Counted from the stretch's first letter, positions 35,675-45,009 are shown. The stretch is 64,000 bases of DNA from Pradoshia eiseniae (GCF_002946355.1 NZ_PKOZ01000012.1:1-64000), one strand, 5' to 3'. Notes: generated from the letters alone by a model not told the origin. Numbers and translations: made by a program.

Positions 35675-37360
35675 TTATTTCTTAAAGCGATACACGACCG
35701 TTTCCCAAGGGCGCAGCCAAATGACGCCATCAGTCGCTTCTTTCTTTTCATCCGCATAATTGCCAATCAGCTTCTCCGCTTCAAGTCCCTTCAAGCTTTC
35801 AGGCCACTCAGCCACCTGTTCCGATGCCGTGAAATTATTCAGTACGAGTAGGGTTTCGTCCTCGTAGTGCCTCATATAAGCAAATAGAGATGTGCTTTCC
35901 TCATGAATTAACTCAAAGCTTCCCTCCACCATGATTGGCAGCCTTTTCCTCATGGCAATCAGTTCCTTGTAATAATAGAAAATGGAGTTCTTATCCTCTA
36001 AAGCCTGATTCACATTGATTTCACGATAATTCGGATTCACAGCTATCCATGGCTCACCATCCGTAAACCCGCCATTGTCGCTGCCATCCCATTGCATTGG
36101 TGTCCGTGCATTATCACGACCCTTTGCATATATCCCCTTCATTATCTCATTCAGATCATCGCCGTTGGCGATTCGCTCGTTGTACATATTGATTGTCTCG
36201 ATATCCCGGTAATCTTCAATGGACGGGAATTGGACATTCGTCATGCCGATTTCTTCCCCTTGGTATATATATGGCGTTCCCTGCATGAAATGGAGGCAAG
36301 TTGCTAACATTTTCGCCGATTCGACCCGGTATTTGCCATCATCCCCAAAACGGGAAACAACTCTTGGCTGGTCATGGTTGTCCCAATACAGACTGTTCCA
36401 GCCACGGCCATGGAGCTCAATTTGCCATTTGGCGAGGATTTTCTTTAAACGCACCAAATCAAGCGGAGTCACATCCCATTTTCCTAGCGGTCCAGAATCG
36501 ACATCCATATGCTCGAATTGGAAAATCATATTGAGTTCCTTCCGCTCCGGGCTCGTATATAAAATTCCGTGCTCCGGCGTCACTCCGCCTGTCTCACCGA
36601 CTGTCATGATGTCATAATGTGAGAGAACCTGCTCATTCATCTCTTGAAGGAATTCATGCACTCTTGGACCATTCATATAGTACTGGGCGCCAGAAGCATA
36701 ATCGAATCCCGGCCTTACATTCCCATCCGGCAGACCTGGCACTTTGGAAATCATGTTGATGACATCCATCCTGAAGCCATCTACACCTTTATCAAGCCAG
36801 AACTTCATTAAATCGTATACCTCAGCGCGAACTGTCTCATTCTCCCAATTCAAGTCAGGCTGCTTCTTGGAGAACAAGTGTAAATAATAGTCCCCGGTTG
36901 GCTCATTATATTCCCATACAGAGCCGCTGAAGAAGGACTCCCAGTTATTTGGCTCCCTGCCATCCTTTCCATCACGCCAAACATAATAGTCACGATAAGG
37001 ATTATCCTTTGATTTCCTTGCTTCCACGAACCAAGGATGTTCATCTGAGCTATGGTTAACGACAAGGTCCATTACGAGCCTGATGCCACGCTTATGCATT
37101 TCCTCAAGCATCCGCTCCCAATCATCCATCGTGCCGAACTCATCCATGATGGCACGATAATCACTTATATCATATCCATTATCATCATTAGGAGATTGAT
37201 AGACTGGTGATAGCCATATGACCTCCACTCCTAATTCAGCTAAGTAGTCAAGCTTTGAGGTAATCCCTGGGATATCTCCAATCCCATCCCCATTAGAGTC
37301 CATAAAACTTCTCGGATAAATTTGATAAACAACTGCATTCTTCCACCATTGTTTGCTCAA
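35675..37360 (-). CDS. GH13 alpha-glucosidase (oligo-1,6-glucosidase / trehalose-6-phosphate hydrolase group)
   Basis: A 561-residue intracellular GH13_31 enzyme cutting alpha-1,6 or alpha-1,4 glucosidic bonds of short oligosaccharides. The four conserved regions are present: DLVVNHSSD, GFRMDVINM (nucleophile Asp), VGETGGV (acid/base Glu) and YWDNHDQPR. Start: the TTG at 37360 with AAAGGAG seven bases upstream gives MSKQWWKNAVVYQIYPRSF, the standard N-terminus. No transporter is adjacent, so whether isomaltose, maltose or trehalose 6-phosphate is the natural substrate stays open. A cre-like site about 50 bp upstream suggests CcpA repression. Confidence 0.9.
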   Translation of the reverse strand: MSKQWWKNAVVYQIYPRSFMDSNGDGIGDIPGITSKLDYLAELGVEVIWLSPVYQSPNDDNGYDISDYRAIMDEFGTMDDWERMLEEMHKRGIRLVMDLVVNHSSDEHPWFVEARKSKDNPYRDYYVWRDGKDGREPNNWESFFSGSVWEYNEPTGDYYLHLFSKKQPDLNWENETVRAEVYDLMKFWLDKGVDGFRMDVINMISKVPGLPDGNVRPGFDYASGAQYYMNGPRVHEFLQEMNEQVLSHYDIMTVGETGGVTPEHGILYTSPERKELNMIFQFEHMDVDSGPLGKWDVTPLDLVRLKKILAKWQIELHGRGWNSLYWDNHDQPRVVSRFGDDGKYRVESAKMLATCLHFMQGTPYIYQGEEIGMTNVQFPSIEDYRDIETINMYNERIANGDDLNEIMKGIYAKGRDNARTPMQWDGSDNGGFTDGEPWIAVNPNYREINVNQALEDKNSIFYYYKELIAMRKRLPIMVEGSFELIHEESTSLFAYMRHYEDETLLVLNNFTASEQVAEWPESLKGLEAEKLIGNYADEKKEATDGVIWLRPWETVVYRFKK

Positions 37361-37410
37361 TTTCCTGCTCCTTTCATTTAAAAGATAGGCCGGCTTCTTA
37401 TCCAATGCTC

Positions 37411-37424
37411 TTGAAGCGCTTACA
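37411..37424 (-). promoter_or_regulatory. Candidate cre (CcpA) site upstream of the GH13 gene
   Basis: TTGAAGCGCTTACA, or TGTAAGCGCTTCAA on the coding strand, matches the catabolite-responsive element TGNAANCGNWWNCA at 13 of 14 positions. It lies about 50 bp upstream of the start codon of the glucosidase, a usual target of carbon catabolite repression. Confidence 0.65.
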
Positions 37425-37505
37425 GACTGGCTTCAATAATGGAATTCACAACCTCTCGTCATGCTCTCTTCATGTTTTTTGACACGTGTTGAAAGAGTAT
37501 TTCTT

Positions 37506-37534
37506 TTTACAATATTATGATATCATACTATAAT
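37506..37534 (+). promoter_or_regulatory. SigA-type promoter of bdbC
   Basis: -35 TTTACA (37506-37511), 17-bp spacer, -10 TATAAT (37529-37534), 30 bp before the bdbC start. Confidence 0.75.
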
Positions 37535-37563
37535 TTGAGAAAGAGACTAGAAGGCGGTATCCC

Positions 37564-37998
37564 ATGAAAAAAATAATCAATCGTGAAAATGCGTTATTTT
37601 TGGCATTCGCTGCCGGATTGATCGCAACGTTGGGCAGCTTGTATTTTTCTGAAATCAAAGGGTATGAACCTTGCTCACTTTGCTGGTATCAGCGAATACT
37701 CATGTATCCGTTCACCATCATCTTGGCCATCGCCATCATTAAGAAGGATTATGAAATCGCGATCTATTCAACTGTTCTATCATTAATAGGCGCATGCATA
37801 TCCACCTACCATGTACTCATTCAGAAGGTTCCATTTTTCACGGACAAAGCAGCTTCTTGCGGACGAATTCCATGTACGGGCGACTATATCAACTGGTTTG
37901 GTTTCATAACCATCCCAATGCTTGCGCTAATAGCCTTCGTCATTATATTGGTCTGCAGCATCTACGTTTTGAAAACAAATAAAGGGGAGTCAAAATGA
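37564..37998 (+). CDS. bdbC: DsbB-like disulfide oxidoreductase BdbC
   Basis: A 144-residue membrane protein with four helices and the two external Cys pairs of DsbB/BdbC: CSLCWYQR after helix 1 and CGRIPCTGDYINWFG between helices 3 and 4. It oxidises a thiol-disulfide partner and passes electrons to quinone, so secreted proteins gain disulfide bonds. The ATG at 37564 follows a strong promoter. Its stop overlaps the start of the thioredoxin-like gene by 4 bp (ATGA), so the two are an obligate pair and the partner is probably its substrate. Confidence 0.92.
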   Translation: MKKIINRENALFLAFAAGLIATLGSLYFSEIKGYEPCSLCWYQRILMYPFTIILAIAIIKKDYEIAIYSTVLSLIGACISTYHVLIQKVPFFTDKAASCGRIPCTGDYINWFGFITIPMLALIAFVIILVCSIYVLKTNKGESK

Positions 37999-38459
37999 AA
38001 AAAGTATTTATCTTCTCCGCTGTTGTGATTTTAATTTTCGCTGTCATCGCCATTCTTACGAACCAGCAGAAGGCAGAGCAAACTGCTGGTAACCCGTATG
38101 GCACGGATGATTTGAAATCTTCCACCATTGATTTACTCGATGATGAGAATTATCAAAACATTATCACCCCAGATGAGCTTGATCAGAAATTAGAAGAAGA
38201 GGAGTCCATCATTGTCTACTACTTCAGCCCTGAATGTATTCATTGCATGAATACTACACCGGTTCTTATGCCTGTAGCAGAGGAAATGGACAAGCATGTG
38301 TATCAATATAATTTGCTTGAATATGAGAATGGCTGGAATGAATTTAACATCCAGTCTACCCCTACTCTCGTGAAATATGAAAACGGCAAGGAAACAAGCC
38401 GGATTGTTGGAGAACAGCCGAAGGAAGAATTTGAAGAATGGTTCCAGGCAAACAAATAG
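37995..38459 (+). CDS. Membrane-anchored thioredoxin-like protein with CIHC active site
   Basis: A 154-residue protein with an N-terminal membrane anchor (VFIFSAVVILIFAVIAIL) and an external thioredoxin domain. The active site is CIHC in YYFSPECIHCMNTTPV, and the cis-Pro loop is IQSTPTLVKYENG. The middle position His and the lack of Pro differ from thioredoxin (CGPC), which favours an oxidase or isomerase over a reductase. It overlaps bdbC by 4 bp and likely takes disulfides from BdbC, as BdbA or BdbD do in B. subtilis. It has no CcdA-like reductive partner nearby. Confidence 0.85.
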   Translation: MKKVFIFSAVVILIFAVIAILTNQQKAEQTAGNPYGTDDLKSSTIDLLDDENYQNIITPDELDQKLEEEESIIVYYFSPECIHCMNTTPVLMPVAEEMDKHVYQYNLLEYENGWNEFNIQSTPTLVKYENGKETSRIVGEQPKEEFEEWFQANK

Positions 38460-38470
38460 ATATAGATAAA

Positions 38471-38500
38471 GAGGCAGGATTATTCCCCCTGCCTCTTTTG
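38471..38500. terminator. Bidirectional terminator
   Basis: GAGGCAGG - ATTATTCC - CCCTGCCTC followed by TTTTG. It ends the bdbC operon and also lies just past the stop of the molybdoenzyme gene. Confidence 0.85.
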
Positions 38501-39565
38501 CTAATAAACGAACACCCTCACGTGATCCATCGCATTATATCCATATCCTTTCCGGTTCCAAAATGCCTTCCGCACTTGGGTCCTCCCAATTGAGTCTGTC
38601 GCCCTGGAGAGGATTGAATACTCTCCAGACTTGCCTGGATTCCATACATATTGCCATGAGACCCACTCATATGATGAGGCGGGTGGATGGAAATCCGCAT
38701 CGAGCCAGCTTTCCCCATTGTCCAAACTGATTTCTACACGTGTAATCATCCCTTTTCCTGTCCAGGCAATCCCCCTAATGCAATGCCTGCTGCCATCAAG
38801 CACTTCCATATCGAGCGGAGTTTGTATAGTAGAGTTGACATTCAGTTCGGTAACGGGAAAGGCCCCCTCATCTGTTTCCTGACTAGGATAATACATATAA
38901 TCATTTGTTTGAAATGCTCCCTTAAAAGATGTGCCTATCACGCTGATCTGTCTCACCCATTTAACGGAGGCCATTGCATACCATCCAGGGACAATCAGCC
39001 TCAATGGATAACCATGCTTATAGGAAAGCGGCTGCCCATTGTATTCAAAGGCGATTATCGTATCCAAATGAAGAGCTTTCTCAAGCGGCAAACTCCGGGC
39101 ATAAGTTTCGTTTTTCTCTGAGCCCTTTCTTACCCCATGATCATACCCCTTCACCACAACCTCTGCCGCATGACTGCTGAACCCAGTAAGATCAAGAATA
39201 TGGGCTAAAGGTACTCCTCGCCAATATCCTTGGCTAATGGCCCCCTTACCCCATTGCTCTCCATATGTTTTTGGTTCAAAATGCCCCCTTTTATTCCCTG
39301 CACACTCGAGCGCGACCTTCAATGTTTTGGCAGGAAAGCGAGAGAGGTCCTGCAAAGACAGGCTTAGCGGACGCTTTATCAAACCGCCAAAAAGCAAACG
39401 ATAATTCGCTTGATTTAAGGAAGGATAATCAAAATGATTACGCCGGAAGAACTGATAATTATTCATAGCATCTGTCTGCAGGTATTCCAGCGGGGTTTCC
39501 TGATTCTCTGGCGATAAGCCTCTAGTCGTTAAGGACGGCTTCACTGTGAATTTTCTTTCAGGCAT
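38501..39565 (-). CDS. Sulfite oxidase-like molybdopterin-dependent oxidoreductase
   Basis: A 354-residue protein with the sulfite-oxidase Moco domain. The Mo-ligand Cys is in VALECAGNKRG, and the pterin-binding HGYPLRLIVPGWYAMASVKW matches the family at about residues 183-202 (span cited). The C-terminal third is the Mo-co dimerisation domain (immunoglobulin-like, with ISLDNGESW). There is no haem domain, no Tat signal and no cytochrome partner gene, so it is cytosolic or uses an unknown acceptor. Sulfite oxidase activity is the default guess; YedY-type protein-Met-sulfoxide reductase is less likely, as that type lacks the dimerisation domain. Confidence 0.88.
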   Translation of the reverse strand: MPERKFTVKPSLTTRGLSPENQETPLEYLQTDAMNNYQFFRRNHFDYPSLNQANYRLLFGGLIKRPLSLSLQDLSRFPAKTLKVALECAGNKRGHFEPKTYGEQWGKGAISQGYWRGVPLAHILDLTGFSSHAAEVVVKGYDHGVRKGSEKNETYARSLPLEKALHLDTIIAFEYNGQPLSYKHGYPLRLIVPGWYAMASVKWVRQISVIGTSFKGAFQTNDYMYYPSQETDEGAFPVTELNVNSTIQTPLDMEVLDGSRHCIRGIAWTGKGMITRVEISLDNGESWLDADFHPPASSYEWVSWQYVWNPGKSGEYSILSRATDSIGRTQVRKAFWNRKGYGYNAMDHVRVFVY

Positions 39566-39737
39566 CTCATCCTCCAGCTAATCGTAATTATCCTACATAT
39601 ATGTACAAGACTCCTCTTTTAGACATATACTTTTTCTTCAAGGAATAGAGCATCTTTAAAAAACCGCCTTTGGTCATTTTATCTAAAGGCCCGATAGTGA
39701 TAGTATACATATAGGTTAGCTTCATGGCTAAAACATG

Positions 39738-39774
39738 AAAAAGCCCATCCCCGTTGCATTTGGAAATGGGCTTT
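39738..39774 (-). terminator. Terminator of yhcU
   Basis: Minus-strand AAGCCCAT - loop of about 17 - ATGGGCTT followed by TTTC. Confidence 0.75.
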
Positions 39775-39784
39775 GAAACTTGGT

Positions 39785-40177
39785 CTAGATTAGATACACA
39801 TTGGCTGCCTGTGCAGGCTGCAATGGCAATTCCAATTGTTTGTCATCCATAAAGAATTGCTCATGATTTAATGGGAAGAACACGCCAAGCTCGTTAAGCA
39901 TCCGTGAATTCCTGTTGAACAGCCCAATCGCTTCTTCGCTTGTCTTGCGCTCCTCAAGAATAATAGTAATCGTTTGAAGGCAAGCCATGATCTCAAAGGC
40001 CCCTTTTAAGGTGCCCCCATGTGAGTTCGCGTCCGGCAATGCGAGAACACGGTTCTTCTTAAGTTCTTTAATAACAGCATCGGAGAAATAACAAGGGAAA
40101 ACTTCCTCATACAACTTGTAAACAGAACGACGCATTTCTTTTTCCTGCAACGGGAGTGAACCTTGCATAATCTTCAT
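39785..40177 (-). CDS. yhcU: YhcU family protein (DUF5365)
   Basis: A 130-residue soluble protein of unknown function, close in length to B. subtilis YhcU. I base the name on sequence character (FSDAVIKELKKNRVLALPDA, LKGAFEIMACLQTITIILEE) and on its position divergent from the yhcT-type pseudouridine synthase, as well as on yhcX lying nearby. AAAGG stands upstream of the ATG. Some doubt remains because the protein has no catalytic or binding motif to rely on. Confidence 0.65.
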   Translation of the reverse strand: MKIMQGSLPLQEKEMRRSVYKLYEEVFPCYFSDAVIKELKKNRVLALPDANSHGGTLKGAFEIMACLQTITIILEERKTSEEAIGLFNRNSRMLNELGVFFPLNHEQFFMDDKQLELPLQPAQAANVYLI

Positions 40178-40284
40178 GATGCATCAACCTTTCTATGGTG
40201 CAGGTGACCTGCCCCTCACCATAAAAATACCATAGATTTACTTTGAATGAATAATGATAAACCTTGCGAAAATGAGGGAAACTT

Positions 40285-41178
40285 ATGCTCAAAATAAATA
40301 AAAATGACAAATATGCAAATATTACGGTACCCAACAAATGGGTTGGCAGAACAATTGAAGATCTGCTAAAAACAGAATTGCATGTGCCAAAAAAAATGCT
40401 TCATCATTGGCGTATGAATAAGAGCCTATATTATAAGGAAGAAACTCTCCCCTGGAGTGTAAAAGTGACGCCAGGCGACACTCTCTCCATCCCGATTTAT
40501 GAGGAGGAGGATAACCCGATTCCATCTTTAGACCTGCCCCTGGATATTCTTTATGAGGATGAGGATATTCTTGTAATCAATAAACCGGCAGGCCTAAATA
40601 CACATCCGGTAAATCATGAGGATACACAAACTCTGACTAATGCTGTATCCCATTACTTTTTGGTTAACAGCATAAAAACAAAGCCCCGGCATATCCATCG
40701 CCTGGATAAGGATACGTCCGGCGCTATCCTCTTCGCCAAGCACGCCTATGCAGGGGCCATATTAGACGAGGCATTGGCTGACGGACAGATTAAGCGAACC
40801 TACGCGGCGCTTGTATGCGGAATTATGAAAAAGGATTACGGGACAGTGAACGCGCCTATTGGGCGGGACCGGCATACAGCAGGGAGAATGCGTGTCTCTC
40901 AAAGCGGAAAAAATGCAATCACCCATTACAGGGTGGACAACCGGATTATGCGCGCTAATCGCACACTCGTTTCCTGCCGCTTGGAAACAGGACGGACCCA
41001 TCAAATACGTGTTCATATGAGCCATATAGGACATCCGCTCGTTAACGATGTTCTTTATGGAGGGAAGAAAGATTCACATATGAAAGGACAGGCCCTCCAT
41101 GCATACAAGCTTAATTTCCTACAGCCATTGACGAAGGAACGCCTTCAGGTGGAGTGCCCGATCCCTTGGTCTTTATAA
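40285..41178 (+). CDS. yhcT: RluA-family pseudouridine synthase (YhcT type)
   Basis: A 297-residue enzyme that converts specific uridines in rRNA or tRNA to pseudouridine. Catalytic Asp lies in the signature HRLDKDTSGAILFAK (residues about 138-152), with VINKPAGLNTHP (motif I) and RTHQIRVHMSHIGHPLVNDVLYGG (motif III, cited as a span) present. A divergent S4-like region precedes it. The exact RNA target is unknown. It is divergent from yhcU with 107 bp between, and ends with a terminator. Confidence 0.92.
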   Translation: MLKINKNDKYANITVPNKWVGRTIEDLLKTELHVPKKMLHHWRMNKSLYYKEETLPWSVKVTPGDTLSIPIYEEEDNPIPSLDLPLDILYEDEDILVINKPAGLNTHPVNHEDTQTLTNAVSHYFLVNSIKTKPRHIHRLDKDTSGAILFAKHAYAGAILDEALADGQIKRTYAALVCGIMKKDYGTVNAPIGRDRHTAGRMRVSQSGKNAITHYRVDNRIMRANRTLVSCRLETGRTHQIRVHMSHIGHPLVNDVLYGGKKDSHMKGQALHAYKLNFLQPLTKERLQVECPIPWSL

Positions 41179-41187
41179 TAGACATAA

Positions 41188-41225
41188 CAAAGAAGCGCTC
41201 ATTTTCATGAGCGCTTCTTTGTTTG
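41188..41225 (+). terminator. Terminator of yhcT
   Basis: AAGAAGCGCTC-ATTTTCAT-GAGCGCTTCTT followed by TGTTT. Confidence 0.9.
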
Positions 41226-41251
41226 ACGATTAGAACCCTTGTTATCATTTG

Positions 41252-41506
41252 TTAGGCAGTTCCTCTAACAGCTTTCATAATCATGCTGACGATGAAAATC
41301 AAGATAATCGCACCAATTAGGGCTGGGATAATCGCATACCCTGCAATTGCTGGCCCCATATCACCAAAGATTGCTGTACCTAACCAAGAACCAACTACAC
41401 CTGCGATGATATTACCAATAATTCCGCCTGGTACGTCACGTCCAATGATCAAACTTGCTACCCAACCTAATAGTCCACCTACGATTAAAGAAATAATAAA
41501 TTCCAT
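41252..41506 (-). CDS. GlsB/YeaQ/YmgE family stress membrane protein
   Basis: An 84-residue, Gly-rich protein with three membrane helices. The pattern GGLLGWVASLIIGRD-GGIIGNIIAGVVGSWLG is that of the transglycosylase-associated (DUF, GlsB) family, often induced by general stress. Biochemical role is unknown. AGGAGG lies upstream of the ATG at 41506. Upstream are GGCC-AAACA-GGCC next to the ribosome binding site, which could form a leader hairpin, and a near-palindrome around GCCAATTGGC at 41604-41613. I could not find a SigB promoter. Confidence 0.9.
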   Translation of the reverse strand: MEFIISLIVGGLLGWVASLIIGRDVPGGIIGNIIAGVVGSWLGTAIFGDMGPAIAGYAIIPALIGAIILIFIVSMIMKAVRGTA

Positions 41507-41882
41507 GTTAAATTCCTCCTAGTTTTTTTATCTTTTATTTGGCCTGTTTGGCCCTTCCCAAATTTGTTTAAAGAAAGTCTATCTAGAGCTCATCTTTAGA
41601 GTATGCCAATTGGCGTATCGATATCCCTAAATGCGAGTGACTAGTTTTCCATTTTATTATTTTATGCTCTTACACAAACTATTTTATGATTCAGGTTCTA
41701 ACGTTTGATTTAATTAACGGCGCCGTTTGTACTCTATAAATTCCCGAGATTGACTCCAATAAACATTTCTTCCAAACTTTTCACGTTATTTTTTTTAGAT
41801 GGATTAATTCTTTCAAATGAAGGGTATATTAGCTTCTTTATTTTTCGATGACAAAAAAAAGAGAGGGATATCTCCCTCTTCC
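41507..41882. other. Intergenic region upstream of the GlsB-type gene
   Basis: 376 bp. It contains the GlsB leader with GGCC-AAACA-GGCC, the near-palindrome GTATGCCAATTGGCGTATC (41601-41619), and the terminator of the aldo-keto reductase at the right end. No gene was seen. Confidence 0.5.
41853..41880 (-). terminator. Terminator of the aldo-keto reductase gene
   Basis: Palindrome GAGGGAGATATCCCTC read on the minus strand, followed by TCTTTTTTTT. Confidence 0.88.
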
Positions 41883-42710
41883 TTAAAATTTAAAATGGTC
41901 CGGATGCTGGCCAAATCGTTCATTCATATTTAGTTGATTCAATACATTCATATCTTCCTGACTTAATACAAAATCAAATACATTGGCATTCTCTACGATT
42001 CGTTCAGGAGTGACCGATTTAGGAATGACGACCAGCTCATTTTGCAAATGCCATCTGATAATCACCTGTGCTGGTGTCTTCCCATACTTCTTAGCTACAT
42101 ACTCAATGGTGGGCTCTTTAAGCAAGTTCCCCCGTCCAAGCGGTGACCAAGATTCCACTTGAATTTTCTTTTCAGAACAATAGTTTCTCAGCTCTATTTG
42201 CGTCAACCGAGGATGGAGCTCTACTTGATTCACCGCAGGAACTAGAGAGCTGTTCGCAAGCAGCTTCTCCAAGTGATGAATTTGGAAATTGCTCACACCG
42301 GCTGCTTTGATGTATCCTTCTTCATATAATTTCTCAAATGCTCTCCATGTATCCAGAAAACGGCCTTCTACCGGCCAGTGAATTAAATATAAATCCAAAT
42401 ATTCTACGTCAAGTTCCTTCAATGTTTTTTGAAAAGCATTTAAGGTCGATTCATACCCTTGGTCTGTATTCCATACTTTTGAGGTGATGAAGATATCCTC
42501 TCTATTTATGCCGGAATTTTTCACCCCTGCTCCTACCCCTGATTCATTTTGATAAAAGGATGCTGTATCAATGAGGGTATATCCGGCTTGAATGGCTGCT
42601 TCTACTGCATTTGTTACTTCCATTCCGTTTTCCGCTTTATATACACCTAAACCAAATTGGGGCATTTCGACGCGATTATTCAATCGTACCCTTGTCTTAA
42701 TTGTCTTCAT
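41883..42710 (-). CDS. Aldo/keto reductase
   Basis: A 275-residue NADPH-dependent reductase with a TIM barrel. The catalytic tetrad is visible: Asp and Tyr in LIDTASFYQNE, Lys in ITSKVWN and His in LYLIHWP. The NADPH phosphate-binding IPKSVTPERIVEN is near the C-terminus. Close to B. subtilis YvgN/YtbE (methylglyoxal and other aldehydes). The ATG at 42710 has AGAGGTGG upstream, and a TTG six codons up is rejected. A single gene, divergent from the LTA synthase. Confidence 0.92.
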   Translation of the reverse strand: MKTIKTRVRLNNRVEMPQFGLGVYKAENGMEVTNAVEAAIQAGYTLIDTASFYQNESGVGAGVKNSGINREDIFITSKVWNTDQGYESTLNAFQKTLKELDVEYLDLYLIHWPVEGRFLDTWRAFEKLYEEGYIKAAGVSNFQIHHLEKLLANSSLVPAVNQVELHPRLTQIELRNYCSEKKIQVESWSPLGRGNLLKEPTIEYVAKKYGKTPAQVIIRWHLQNELVVIPKSVTPERIVENANVFDFVLSQEDMNVLNQLNMNERFGQHPDHFKF

Positions 42711-43016
42711 AATTTCCACCTCTTTCAATTTGAATATGTAATTTCACCCAACAGGAGATTTCTATCATCCTATCTAATATAATATTAATAATGTGATAAA
42801 ATTGCATATATATCAACTCAGGAAAACAGAGGAAGATTCATAAGCTGACAAATATTGATAGGATGCCTGTTTAGCCGGATAAATTGTCGACATTATGGCA
42901 TTTGACTTTTCCTGAATTCAGTTTATAATTCAATATTGTTATTCCTTTTTAAAAGTGAATTTTACAGGCATGATAATATGCTAAATTTCTATATATTTAA
43001 ACTCAGAGGTGAAACA
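42711..43016. other. Divergent intergenic region
   Basis: 306 bp between the aldo-keto reductase and LTA synthase genes. It carries the LTA synthase promoter; the rest is AT-rich without recognised sites. Confidence 0.5.
42902..42929 (+). promoter_or_regulatory. SigA-type promoter of the LTA synthase gene
   Basis: -35 TTGACT (42902-42907), 16-bp spacer, -10 TATAAT (42924-42929). The leader to the start codon at 43017 would be about 80 nt. Confidence 0.7.
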
Positions 43017-45002
43017 ATGCGTGCATTTTACAACACACTAAAGAAGAGTGTAAGTGGACCTGTTGGTTTCCTAATTGTTGCTGTCTTCCTATTCTGGCTG
43101 AAGACGTATGCAGGCTATATTGTAGAATTCAATTTAGGAATATCCAATTCCATGCAGGAGTTTTTACTTCTGTTTAACCCGATAAGCACAGCTGTTATTT
43201 TCTTTGGTATTGCTCTATTTGCCAAAGGCAGAAAATCATTCATTTGGATGATTATCATAAATCTGCTGCTATCGATTGTACAATATGCAAATATCGTCTA
43301 CTATCGCTTCTTTAACGATTTCATTACTTGGCCGACCTTAACACAAACTTCAAATATCAGCCTTGACGGAGGCATGTTGGGAAGCATCGCTGAATTGCTT
43401 CGTATATATGACCCACTGTATTTCGCAGATACCATCATCCTGATTCTTTTAGTTGTGTTCAAGAAATTCAAGCCTAGTGAAGGAAGACTAAAGCTTCGAA
43501 AGACTGCCGCTGTCATGGCGACAGGTGCAGCACTATTAGTTATCAACATTCTATTGGCAGAAATTGATCGTCCACAGCTATTAACTAGAACGTTCGACCG
43601 TAACTATCTTGTGAAATATTTAGGGACGTACAACTACACTATTTATGATGGATTGAAAACAATGAAAACAACGGCACAGAAAGCTTCTGCAGATTCAGAT
43701 GATCTCGTCGAAGTTCAAAACTTCGTTCAAGCAAATCATGCAGAACCTAATGACAAGTATTTCGGTGCCGCTGAAGGAAAGAACGTCATCTATATCCATC
43801 TCGAATCTTTCCAAGAGTTCCTGATGGATTATCAATTAAACGGCGAGGAAGTTACACCTTTTATTAACTCCATGGCCAAAGACAAAAACACCTTGTATTT
43901 CGAGAACTTTTATCATCAAACAGGACAAGGAAAGACTTCTGACTCAGAGATGCTGCTTGAGAACTCCTTATTCGGATTGCCTCAAGGTTCTGCTCTGACA
44001 ACAAACGGCATGAACACATACCAGTCTGCCGCAGCTATTTTGGATCAAACGAAAAATTACTCATCTGCCGTTTTCCACGGCAACACGGGAACATTCTGGA
44101 ACCGGGATGAGGTGTATAAATCATGGGGTGTCCAAAACTTCTTTGATTCCAGCTATTATGATATGAACGAAGAAGATGTGGTAAGCTACGGATTGAAGGA
44201 TAAACCATTCTTTGAACAATCCATGGATTATTTAAAGTCACTACCACAGCCGTTCTACACAAAGTTTATTACGGTAACTCATCACTTCCCTTATACGATT
44301 GATGAGGAGGATGCGACAATCGGGCCTGCAGCAACTGGTGACGGTTCCGTAGACCGATACTTCCAAACAGCTCGCTATATGGACGAAGCCATTGAGGAAT
44401 TCGTTAATAGCTTAAAAGAATCCGGATTATATGAGAATTCCATTCTTGTGTTCTACGGTGACCACTATGGAATTTCTGAAAACCACAATGAAGCGATGGC
44501 TCAAATTCTAGGCAAGGAAGAAATCACTGAGTTTGACAATGCTGAGCTTCAAAAGGTTCCGCTTCTTATCCACATTCCTGGTGTAGAAGGCGGTGTTCAA
44601 TCACAATATGGCGGTCAAGTGGATCTGCTTCCAACACTGTTGCATCTGCTTGGTGTTGAAACAGATGATTATATTCAATTAGGCACTGACCTATTATCTG
44701 AAGACCATAAAGAAATCGTGCCATTCCGTAACGGAAACTTCATGAGCCCGACGATTAATAAAATTAACGGCAAGTATTATGATTCGGAAGGTAATCTGAT
44801 TGAAGAGACGGAAGAAGCGGTCCAAATGGCCGATTATGCACAGACCGTACTTGATATGTCAGATAAGATTATTTATGGAGATCTGCTAAGATTCTACACT
44901 CCTGATGGTTTCACGGCTGTAGATAGATCCAAATATAATTATAATATTGACCATGATCAATTAAGTAATACAGACGAGAAGAACGCGACAGAAACCAAAT
45001 AA
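43017..45002 (+). CDS. Lipoteichoic acid synthase family protein (LtaS/YfnI/YqgS type)
   Basis: A 661-residue membrane enzyme of the alkaline-phosphatase-like superfamily that polymerises glycerol phosphate on the outer face of the membrane. Five hydrophobic helices fill the first 190 residues. The external sulfatase-like domain shows IHLESFQEF (metal Glu), the nucleophile Thr in HQTGQGKTSDSEMLLENSL and the Mn-binding FYGDHYGISE. Which LtaS paralogue it is cannot be decided. The ATG at 43017 with AGAGGTG upstream is used rather than the frame opening at 42936. It forms a single-gene unit with a strong terminator. Confidence 0.93.
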   Translation: MRAFYNTLKKSVSGPVGFLIVAVFLFWLKTYAGYIVEFNLGISNSMQEFLLLFNPISTAVIFFGIALFAKGRKSFIWMIIINLLLSIVQYANIVYYRFFNDFITWPTLTQTSNISLDGGMLGSIAELLRIYDPLYFADTIILILLVVFKKFKPSEGRLKLRKTAAVMATGAALLVINILLAEIDRPQLLTRTFDRNYLVKYLGTYNYTIYDGLKTMKTTAQKASADSDDLVEVQNFVQANHAEPNDKYFGAAEGKNVIYIHLESFQEFLMDYQLNGEEVTPFINSMAKDKNTLYFENFYHQTGQGKTSDSEMLLENSLFGLPQGSALTTNGMNTYQSAAAILDQTKNYSSAVFHGNTGTFWNRDEVYKSWGVQNFFDSSYYDMNEEDVVSYGLKDKPFFEQSMDYLKSLPQPFYTKFITVTHHFPYTIDEEDATIGPAATGDGSVDRYFQTARYMDEAIEEFVNSLKESGLYENSILVFYGDHYGISENHNEAMAQILGKEEITEFDNAELQKVPLLIHIPGVEGGVQSQYGGQVDLLPTLLHLLGVETDDYIQLGTDLLSEDHKEIVPFRNGNFMSPTINKINGKYYDSEGNLIEETEEAVQMADYAQTVLDMSDKIIYGDLLRFYTPDGFTAVDRSKYNYNIDHDQLSNTDEKNATETK

Positions 45003-45009
45003 TTTATGA

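Noticed and set aside
41601-41619. Near-palindrome GTATGCCAATTGGCGTATC as an operator of the GlsB-type gene
   Set aside because: It is plausible but far from the start (about 100 bp), and no regulator or promoter could be tied to it. It is kept only as a note in the intergenic entry.
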